Position numbers and translations under genes: made by a program. A stretch of 5,295 nt of DNA from assembly GCA_964586835.1 (NCBI GenBank), contig CAZPIC010000059.1, positions 1-5,295 on the forward strand. Direction: 5' to 3'. The notes under the pieces are model-generated. The model was not told the DNA's origin, did not search any database, and saw only the letters and a program-made list of their open reading frames with translations. This DNA comes from CAZLYF01 sp964586835. GTDB taxonomy: Bacteria > Bacillota > Clostridia > Christensenellales > Aristaeellaceae. This document shows, piece by piece, positions 1 to 5,295 of this stretch. Each line of letters begins with the position of its first letter. The stretch's first letter is position 1.

Positions 1-2455
1 ACTCGTTGTTGAACGCCGCCGCGCCGATCGGCCCTTCCAGCATGATCTCCAGCGGTGGCAGCTGTCGTCCCTGCAGCAGCTCTTGGTCGCGCTTTTCGTC
101 ACGAAAAAAGCTGCCGTACCAATGCTCCGCAAACGTTCTATAATGATTGGCGATGCTGATTGAGCCGTTGGGGAAGCGATTCATCACGTAGCGCGCACCT
201 TCAGGGCGTGATCGCGCCTCCAGGCTGTCCGGGCCGTAAGCTGATAACGCCTGAAGGATATCAAACAGCGTCTGGACATCCTTTCCCATGGATTGGGACT
301 GGTCGTCCCGCGGGCGGAAGCCCAGATAAACAGCTCTGCCTGCGCCGTGCGACATAACCGCCCCCACCGGCACATCGTCCAGCCGTGCGACAACCTGAGC
401 TCCCGCGGTCTGGATCGGATAGACGCGGTCAGGCAGTAGGTCGGTGCGGATGTCCATGGGTTTGACGTCCGCCAGTATGCCCTCAAAGCGCACAGACTTG
501 CCCGCTACGCACTCCGGCACGCCCGCATCTTGAACCGATTGGAGTCCAAAGCCATGCAGAAACATCTGTTGCAGGTTTTCGCCCTCGTCGCTGCGGACGC
601 AAGGCACGCCTGTCCAAAGCAAGGTGCCGCCTGCGGAGACGAAACGCTCCAGCAGGGCAAGCGTTTTTTTGCTGACAAACGCTTCAAACAGCGCGACAAG
701 CGCACGGTAAGATCGCCCGCGCACAGCCAACGTGCCGTCACGATTGACAGAGGCGTACCGTATGAGCATCTCCTCCGTGATGTAGTCGCAATAGCCGTAC
801 TGTACCATCCAGGAGCCAAAGCGCTCCTCGACATAATTGAGCTCAGTGGGATAGAGCATCAGCACGTCGCTTATGCGATGCTCCATCCCCTGGGCGATGC
901 CGTGTTCAATTGAGTCCGTACCATAGGTAGCACCCACCGCCTTCAGCCGCCGGATGACTGCTGCGGGTGATCCCCACGCAGCACAGTAAGCGCGCTGAAA
1001 CGCATTCAGGTTTCCCAGGGAGCATGCGAACGCCTGGGCATAGTAGTTCCGGTCCAGAAATCCGCCCTCCGGATGGTCGGTTCCGGAGCCAGTGAGGAAA
1101 TCATTCCACCGGAAGTAATCGCCGCATGCCGAGACGTTCTCCCGGATCGTCGAACTCCACACATAGGGCGTATCATAGTCATAGCGCGTAACGGGTGCAT
1201 CGGGCTCCACCTGGAACCCGTGCCCTGGCGCAAAATGGTCACATGTGGGCGACTCCTGCCAAGTAGCATGCGCTCTTGTCATGATGGGACCACCGAACAG
1301 TGTTTCTGAATAGGATTTTGCGTCCAGGGACAACTCCACAACGCGCTGGCTGAGCAGCTCAAAATACCGCTTGCGGAAGAGCCATGTGCCGTATGCACCG
1401 TCCTCACCTGGCGCCATTGCATACTGTCCCCAGCTTCCATCACCAAGCGGAAAATGCACGAAATACACCATGTATCTGAGGAAGTCGCGGTATTGCTCGC
1501 CATACTTGTCCGCAAACACTTCAATCAGCTTCGGCGTTATATAGCGTGTGGTGATTTCTGTAGGACCGAAATGCTCGCTGAGATCCCAGTCAAACTGGAT
1601 GTGCATCTCGTCGGAATAATAGCCCTGATAGCGGATGCCCGCAGCGTGATGCTGATCAATCACTCCGTGGATGTACGCTTGCGCGCCAGCGTCAAAGTAA
1701 TCAATCTCCGGCGTCCGGTATTCCGCCACAACCAGCACGTTACAGCGCGCCAAGTCTGTCTTTCCGTACACCTCCATTTCATCGTACGCATATCCTGCAC
1801 TTGTCAGCTTGTACGTGCCGTCGATAATCCTGTAACCCGCCGTGTCACTGATGTCCACAATGTTGCGCTCGTCCACTGCACGCATGTGCGGATTCTCCGT
1901 TTCCTGGGCATCGAACGCTACTGCCATGACGCGTGTGAGGACAAGCGAGATGGGGCCTTTGTTATTGTACCATTGCAGCTGCCTTCGCATCCGTATCACG
2001 TACGCGCCATTGTCGATCTCACCCTTTTGGAATTGCCAGGTGAAACCCGTGTTGTCGTGTTGCTGCGCATAGCCGCCACCCAGATCCAGTGGCGAGATGA
2101 GGGAAGCGCCAAATGCCATCCCGTGTTTGAACGCGTAATCGTGAATGACTTTGAATGCTTTGATCGTCAACGGGCTGTCTGGATAATTCTCCCGCGTGGT
2201 ACCGCCGAAAAAGAAGTCATAGGAAACCTCCACGCGCGTGCATCCGCGAGCCGCAGCATCCTTCATGAAGGAATCAAGCGTGGTGTCTACAGGATAGATC
2301 CCGCGCTTTTCCCCAGAGAAGCCACGCTCTTCATCGGAAAACAGCGGTGCAGTGGGGGCCTCAATGATGCGCGACAGCTGCCTTTCATCCGTCAGAATAA
2401 GCGTTGCGTGACGATCGTACAGGCGCCATACACCTTGGTTTTTGATAGTGTTCAT
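1..2455 (-). CDS. Putative GH42-like glycoside hydrolase, cytoplasmic (3' end outside the window)
   Basis: The frame is open for 818 codons from the ATG at 2455-2453 to the window edge without a stop, so the C-terminus is missing. AAGGAG (2469-2464) sits 8 nt before the ATG and fixes the start. There is no signal peptide or membrane segment, so the product should be cytoplasmic. Residues about 55-500 read like a TIM barrel: an early strand at 73-83, then GYYSDEMHIQFDW (278-290), whose E283 at a strand end is a candidate catalytic acid. Residues about 525-715 resemble the glutamine-amidotransferase-like trimerisation domain of GH42 beta-galactosidases: DVLMLYP (530-536), ALVALFEAF (585-593), SAGGTLLWTG (607-616), GRAVYLGF (706-713). 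A probable beta-rich tail follows. By inference it hydrolyses an imported oligosaccharide. I do not recognise a characterised subfamily, and the substrate and second catalytic residue are unknown. It is divergent from the 2584 gene and shares its control region. The family call is moderate; the reading frame is very secure. Confidence 0.8.
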   Translation of the reverse strand, partial: MNTIKNQGVWRLYDRHATLILTDERQLSRIIEAPTAPLFSDEERGFSGEKRGIYPVDTTLDSFMKDAAARGCTRVEVSYDFFFGGTTRENYPDSPLTIKAFKVIHDYAFKHGMAFGASLISPLDLGGGYAQQHDNTGFTWQFQKGEIDNGAYVIRMRRQLQWYNNKGPISLVLTRVMAVAFDAQETENPHMRAVDERNIVDISDTAGYRIIDGTYKLTSAGYAYDEMEVYGKTDLARCNVLVVAEYRTPEIDYFDAGAQAYIHGVIDQHHAAGIRYQGYYSDEMHIQFDWDLSEHFGPTEITTRYITPKLIEVFADKYGEQYRDFLRYMVYFVHFPLGDGSWGQYAMAPGEDGAYGTWLFRKRYFELLSQRVVELSLDAKSYSETLFGGPIMTRAHATWQESPTCDHFAPGHGFQVEPDAPVTRYDYDTPYVWSSTIRENVSACGDYFRWNDFLTGSGTDHPEGGFLDRNYYAQAFACSLGNLNAFQRAYCAAWGSPAAVIRRLKAVGATYGTDSIEHGIAQGMEHRISDVLMLYPTELNYVEERFGSWMVQYGYCDYITEEMLIRYASVNRDGTLAVRGRSYRALVALFEAFVSKKTLALLERFVSAGGTLLWTGVPCVRSDEGENLQQMFLHGFGLQSVQDAGVPECVAGKSVRFEGILADVKPMDIRTDLLPDRVYPIQTAGAQVVARLDDVPVGAVMSHGAGRAVYLGFRPRDDQSQSMGKDVQTLFDILQALSAYGPDSLEARSRPEGARYVMNRFPNGSISIANHYRTFAEHWYGSFFRDEKRDQELLQGRQLPPLEIMLEGPIGAAAFNNE

Positions 2456-2470
2456 GAACGACACTCCTTG

Positions 2471-2484
2471 CAGATTCGAATCTG
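2471..2484. promoter_or_regulatory. Perfect 14-bp palindrome, candidate operator
   Basis: CAGATTCGAATCTG is a perfect inverted repeat with a CG centre. It lies between the proposed minus-strand transcription start (about 2491) and the ribosome binding site of the minus-strand gene (2469-2464). A repressor bound here could block elongation, or the repeat could fold in the mRNA leader next to the ribosome site. A second short inverted repeat, CCTG-ata-CAGG, follows at 2486-2496. The CG centre recalls LacI-family operators, but the arms do not match a specific regulator I know. The palindrome is seen directly; its role is inferred. Confidence 0.5.
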
Positions 2485-2497
2485 TCCTGATACAGGG

Positions 2498-2526
2498 CTT
2501 TTAACATATCGGCACAGTGATGGCAA
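2498..2526 (-). promoter_or_regulatory. Proposed promoter of the minus-strand GH42-like gene
   Basis: On the minus strand, TTGCCA (2526-2521, five of six consensus bases) is followed after 17 bp by TAAAAG (2503-2498, four of six). A TGT immediately upstream of the -10 gives an extended -10 element. Transcription would begin near 2491, giving a leader of about 36 nt that contains the 2471-2484 palindrome. It was located by eye only. Confidence 0.42.
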
Positions 2527-2530
2527 GCAG

Positions 2531-2559
2531 TTGATTTTCCCTGCTCCTTGTGTTACCAA
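2531..2559 (+). promoter_or_regulatory. Proposed promoter of the plus-strand GH99-like gene
   Basis: TTGATT (2531-2536) is followed after 17 bp by TACCAA (2554-2559), a weak -10 with three of six consensus bases. A TGT extended element at 2551-2553 supports it. The start would fall near 2566, only a few bases before the AGGAGG ribosome site at 2573-2578, so the leader is short. Its -35 box lies 4 bp from the -35 of the opposite promoter, so a regulator or polymerase on one side would affect the other. Confidence 0.4.
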
Positions 2560-2583
2560 TGTACCTGAAAAAAGGAGGGGAAT

Positions 2584-4266
2584 ATGGATAAGAGTGCAAG
2601 TTTTGGCGCCCTTCGCGCGATAGACGCACTGAACAGAAGGCTGCCCACCGCCAATGAGGTTGGCCCGTTGAAAGAGGACAAATTCGTAGGAGTGTTCTAC
2701 TTTCTGACGCATGGCGTGGGAGAACGCCCAATTGATGGCCCCAACGATGTGACGCGCATCCTTCAGCAATCCCCTGATGCCATTTGGGATTTTGATCATC
2801 CCGCGTGGGGAAAAGGCGGGCCGCTGTACTGGGGTGAACCGCTTTTTGGTTACTACTTCATCGAGGATCGGTGGGTGCTTCGTCGGCATGTCAAGCTGCT
2901 CACGTACGCCATGGTTGATTTCATTGTGTTTGACACAACCAACCGGGTGACTTTTCTGCAACAGGTACTGCCCATTCTGGAAACGTTGGAGGAATACCGG
3001 CGCGATGGCTTCCGAGTACCCCAAATCGTATATTATACCAATACCCAATCGGGTGATACAGTCGCTGAGATATACAACGACATATACAAGAAGGGGCTTT
3101 TTCCGGAGCTGTGGTTTCATTGGGAGGGCAAGCCGCTGATCATCGGTTTGCCGGATGAATGCGGCGAAGAGGAACGCGCCTTCTTCACATTTCGCTTGGC
3201 GCAGTGGCCAACAGAGAAGAAAAAGCCACTTGGCTTTCCATGGATTGAGTTTGAGCGGCCGCAAAGAGCCTGGCACGGACCGGACGGCAAAGCCGAGATT
3301 GTGCCTGTGTCGGTCGCACAGCACCCAAACATCAGCTTTGGTGATGCCGCGTTCTACGGGGAGCCGTCCACGCGCGGCCGCGCTTGGCACGGTGCGGGGA
3401 ACGACAAGACCCCAGAGGCGCTGGCATATGGCTACAATGTGGCGGAGCAGTGGGAGCGCGCCATCGAACTTGATCCCAGAATTGTTTTCTTTACCGGATG
3501 GAATGAGTGGACTGCGGGGAAAATAAAGGGCGATCCTCCACGACCGGTGCTGATGATCGACCAGGCTGACGCAGAGTATTCCCGCGATGTAGAACCCATG
3601 CGCGCTGGGTCTCTGGACAACTATTACATGCAGTTGTGTGATTATATCCGGCGCTTTAAGGGCGCACCGCCCCTGCCCGGGCCGTTTCCACCCCATTGCG
3701 CAGGGAGGAAAGGGCTTGTTACGTGGGCAGAGGCTCCTGCGCGCTATGCCGTGATGCCGTTTGGTACCATCCCGCGCGAATGCGAGGGCGTAGGCGGAAT
3801 CATGTACAGTGATCATACGGGCAGGAATGAGTTTGTAGAGCTTGCGGTTGCCCATGATGATGAGTATATCCGCTTTTACGCTAGGACGCGTGAACCCATC
3901 GTGTTCAACATGTTCACAAAATGGATGATGCTCTATATCGGTGTGGAAGGGCGACCTTTTGCGCCGCACTGGCATGGGTACCATTTCGTGCTCAGCGACA
4001 TTGTGCTGGACAGGCAGACTACCTTCCTGCAGCGGTGCCTCGGTGGATACCGCTGGGGCGGGAACGAGCGCACTGCCATGCAGATCGGCGAATACGAGGT
4101 GGATTACCACATTAGACGTGCAACCCTGGGCATTTCTGATGGCCCCTTCGAAATCTATTTCAAGTGGGCGGATCACACCGGCAGAAACCAGACGATTGAG
4201 GATTTTTACCTGCACGGAGATAGCGCGCCATATGGCAGGTTCTCGTATATTTATCGAGGAGAGTAG
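2584..4266 (+). CDS. Putative GH99/WbsX-like (alpha/beta)8 glycoside hydrolase with C-terminal beta domain
   Basis: This complete gene encodes 560 residues, from an ATG 5 nt after AGGAGG (2573-2578) to TAG at 4264-4266. It has no signal peptide, so the enzyme should be cytoplasmic. Residues about 34-360 read as a TIM barrel: VGVFYFLTHG (35-44) is the first strand, VDFIVFDTTN (111-120) the strand carrying a conserved Asp, ELWFHWEGKPLI (175-186) a middle strand, and TGWNEWTAG (304-312) a late strand. The NEW motif with E308 matches the catalytic region of GH99/GH71 and WbsX-type proteins. In GH99 the motif reads NEWxE; here the second Glu is Ala (A311). Residues about 375-560 form a beta-rich domain that may bind carbohydrate. 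It contains DHTGRN twice (410-415 and 530-535). By inference it cleaves a glycosidic bond of an imported oligosaccharide, together with the divergent enzyme. The substrate is unknown and it could belong to an unnumbered family. Confidence 0.8.
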   Translation: MDKSASFGALRAIDALNRRLPTANEVGPLKEDKFVGVFYFLTHGVGERPIDGPNDVTRILQQSPDAIWDFDHPAWGKGGPLYWGEPLFGYYFIEDRWVLRRHVKLLTYAMVDFIVFDTTNRVTFLQQVLPILETLEEYRRDGFRVPQIVYYTNTQSGDTVAEIYNDIYKKGLFPELWFHWEGKPLIIGLPDECGEEERAFFTFRLAQWPTEKKKPLGFPWIEFERPQRAWHGPDGKAEIVPVSVAQHPNISFGDAAFYGEPSTRGRAWHGAGNDKTPEALAYGYNVAEQWERAIELDPRIVFFTGWNEWTAGKIKGDPPRPVLMIDQADAEYSRDVEPMRAGSLDNYYMQLCDYIRRFKGAPPLPGPFPPHCAGRKGLVTWAEAPARYAVMPFGTIPRECEGVGGIMYSDHTGRNEFVELAVAHDDEYIRFYARTREPIVFNMFTKWMMLYIGVEGRPFAPHWHGYHFVLSDIVLDRQTTFLQRCLGGYRWGGNERTAMQIGEYEVDYHIRRATLGISDGPFEIYFKWADHTGRNQTIEDFYLHGDSAPYGRFSYIYRGE

Positions 4267-4351
4267 GCAAGAGCGCGCAGCCCCTTAGCCCTGCCCGTTG
4301 TGACTCCTTATGCGCATCGTCACATAGTAGTTGCACATGTGTCGTTGATTT

Positions 4352-4365
4352 GTGAAACGCTTGAC
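4352..4365. promoter_or_regulatory. Operator-like imperfect palindrome overlapping a -35 box
   Basis: GTGAAACGCTTGAC is symmetric at 10 of 14 positions around a central CG (GT-AA-CG-TT-AC are the matching pairs). This layout is typical of LacI-family operators. It overlaps the TTGACG -35 at 4361-4366, where a bound repressor would block polymerase. It does not fit the catabolite-response-element spacing exactly. The role is inferred. Confidence 0.3.
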
Positions 4366-4390
4366 GCTGCAAAACCTGATGTGATACACT
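4361..4390 (+). promoter_or_regulatory. Promoter of the solute-binding protein gene
   Basis: TTGACG (4361-4366, five of six) is separated by 18 bp from TACACT (4385-4390, four of six), with a TGA extended -10 at 4382-4384. Transcription would start near 4397, about 57 nt before the ATG at 4454. The transporter gene can therefore be expressed separately from the enzyme gene that ends at 4266. Confidence 0.55.
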
Positions 4391-4406
4391 ATAGACAACC
4401 TAAATA

Positions 4407-4433
4407 GGCTGCCAGCGATGTATCGTGACAGCC
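4407..4433 (+). other. Small hairpin in the mRNA leader of the solute-binding protein gene
   Basis: GGCTG (4407-4411) pairs with CAGCC (4429-4433). Inside it, CGAT (4416-4419) faces ATCG (4422-4425). It ends 8 nt before the GGAGGG ribosome site at 4442-4447. No T-tract follows, so it is not an intrinsic terminator. It may stabilise the 5' end of the transcript or be chance. Confidence 0.25.
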
Positions 4434-4453
4434 AAATGAATGGAGGGATCTTG

Positions 4454-5295
4454 ATGCACAGGAGGTTTACCCTGTTTCTGGCCATCGTGATGGTGCTGTC
4501 CACTGTCGTGGCTGCAATTCCCGCACTTGCAGAAGGCAAGAAAACGGAAATCCGCGTCAACATGCAGGCAGGACCGGGCGCCGCAGAGGCGTGGGCAGCA
4601 GTCAAGGAAGGGTATGAGGCGCTGAAGAGCGACGTGGAAATCGTCGTGGATCTGAAGCCTTCCGAAGGATATGCGGACTGGATCAAAGCGCAGTTTGCTT
4701 CCGACAACCCAGAAGCTGACTTGGTCGCCATCAACCTGGCAGGCCCTGCCGCTGCCAACAAGGACATCAACTTCTACGAGTACGCCTTTGACGAAAGCCC
4801 CTACAGCAACGCTGAATGGAACGAGCAATTCAACTTCCAAATGCAAAACGGGCGGAACGACGCACTGGGTAAATGGAACAACCTGTCCCTGGAGTCCGTG
4901 CAAGTGCTGTGGTTCTACAACAAGGCAATCTTTGATGAAGTGGGTGTAGAAGCGCCCACCAACTGGGATGAGTTTGTCGCGGTGTGCGAGAAATTGCTGG
5001 AAGCCGGCCATCAGCCGTTGGCAGTGGCAGGTGACTTTGACAGTTTCTGGGCCATGCAGATGGGTTGGATCTTCCAGATGTTTGTTGATCAAACCACCCG
5101 TGACCAGATCGAGTTTGTCAAAGCACAGCCCGGGGATTACTGCTACGATGAAGACATTGACTCACACTTTGTATACGATCCTGCCGATCCGTGGAATGAT
5201 GACGCATGGCGCGTCAGCCAGAATCCGCTGCGGTTCTGGCAGGCATTCCGGGATGGCGTGGTCCGCGCAGACTCACCAGGCATCAAGAAGGTGAC
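4454..5295 (+). CDS. ABC transporter extracellular solute-binding protein, sugar type (3' end outside the window)
   Basis: The first 280 residues are present. The ATG at 4454 lies 6 nt after GGAGGG (4442-4447); an in-frame TTG at 4451 is too close to that site and less likely. Residues 1-26 form a signal peptide: HRR, a hydrophobic core, and ALA (24-26) before E27, a type I cleavage site. No lipobox cysteine is present. The mature part shows family 1 binding-protein features: strand IRVNM (33-37), PEADLVAINL (86-95), and WFYNKAIFDEVG (153-164) followed by APTNWDEF (167-174), a hallmark of sugar-binding members. It would capture an oligosaccharide or sugar outside the membrane and deliver it to permeases, probably encoded just downstream. 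Next to two cytoplasmic hydrolases, it likely feeds them their substrate. The ligand cannot be read from the sequence. Without a lipid anchor it would need another way of staying at the cell surface. Confidence 0.88.
   Translation, partial: MHRRFTLFLAIVMVLSTVVAAIPALAEGKKTEIRVNMQAGPGAAEAWAAVKEGYEALKSDVEIVVDLKPSEGYADWIKAQFASDNPEADLVAINLAGPAAANKDINFYEYAFDESPYSNAEWNEQFNFQMQNGRNDALGKWNNLSLESVQVLWFYNKAIFDEVGVEAPTNWDEFVAVCEKLLEAGHQPLAVAGDFDSFWAMQMGWIFQMFVDQTTRDQIEFVKAQPGDYCYDEDIDSHFVYDPADPWNDDAWRVSQNPLRFWQAFRDGVVRADSPGIKKV

Larger units (their letters stand above)
4267..4453. other. Intergenic region between the GH99-like gene and the transporter gene
   Basis: These 187 bp carry the promoter, operator-like site and leader hairpin listed separately. 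Two further symmetric elements are visible: TGTGAC (4299-4304) can pair with GTCACA (4319-4324) across a 14-nt loop, and CACATGTG (4334-4341) is a perfect 8-bp palindrome. Neither is followed by a run of T, so I see no intrinsic terminator for the upstream gene. Readthrough into the transporter gene therefore cannot be excluded. Confidence 0.5.

Noticed and set aside
1454..2623. A 389-codon open frame on the plus strand opposite the GH42-like gene
   Set aside because: It is again codon-aligned with the real minus-strand gene, and it runs through the divergent promoter region. It has no convincing ribosome site, and its translation has no recognisable domain.
2452..4215. A 587-codon open frame on the minus strand opposite the GH99-like gene
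   Set aside because: Its codons lie exactly opposite those of the plus-strand gene, so it stays open only because that gene avoids TTA, CTA and TCA codons. The protein has no recognisable motif, while the plus strand has a ribosome site and a GH99-like motif.
4243..4258. CTCG/CGAG inverted repeat at the end of the GH99-like gene, considered as a terminator
   Set aside because: The stem is only 4 bp, it lies inside the coding sequence, and no T-tract follows.
4299..4324. TGTGAC/GTCACA stem after the GH99-like gene, considered as a terminator
   Set aside because: The 6-bp stem has a 14-nt loop and no downstream run of T. It is noted only as weak symmetry.
4400..5092. A 230-codon minus-strand frame opposite the solute-binding protein gene
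   Set aside because: It is a shadow of the binding-protein gene, whose signal peptide, ribosome site and family motifs are clear.

Overview
The window holds three protein-coding genes. All look like parts of a locus for taking up and degrading a carbohydrate. A minus-strand gene (1-2455, cut by the left edge) encodes a large TIM-barrel protein resembling family 42 glycoside hydrolases. It is transcribed divergently from a complete plus-strand gene (2584-4266) for a 560-residue protein with a GH99/WbsX-like barrel and a C-terminal beta-rich domain. Downstream on the plus strand, a third gene (4454 to the right edge) encodes a sugar-type extracellular solute-binding protein of an ABC importer, also truncated.

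Organism: all three genes have strong AGGAGG-type ribosome binding sites, and the promoters I can propose are sigma-70/sigma-A-like with TG extended -10 elements. The GC content looks to be in the mid-fifties by eye. This fits a moderately GC-rich Firmicute, for example an uncultured Clostridia lineage. The solute-binding protein ends its signal peptide in an ALA|E type I site and has no lipobox cysteine, which is less usual for a Gram-positive. The assignment is an inference and no marker gene is present.

Layout: positions 2456-2583 form a compact 128-bp divergent control region. Its two proposed promoters have -35 boxes only 4 bp apart. A perfect 14-bp palindrome lies between the minus-strand start site and that gene's ribosome binding site. 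Positions 4267-4453 hold a separate promoter for the binding-protein gene, an imperfect CG-centred operator-like palindrome touching its -35, and a small leader hairpin. No tRNA, rRNA, CRISPR array, insertion sequence or clear intrinsic terminator was seen.

Working model (inference): the binding protein and missing permeases downstream import an oligosaccharide. The two enzymes lack signal peptides, so they would act on it in the cytoplasm. Neither enzyme matches a family whose substrate I can name, so the locus is a candidate uncharacterised glycan-degradation system.
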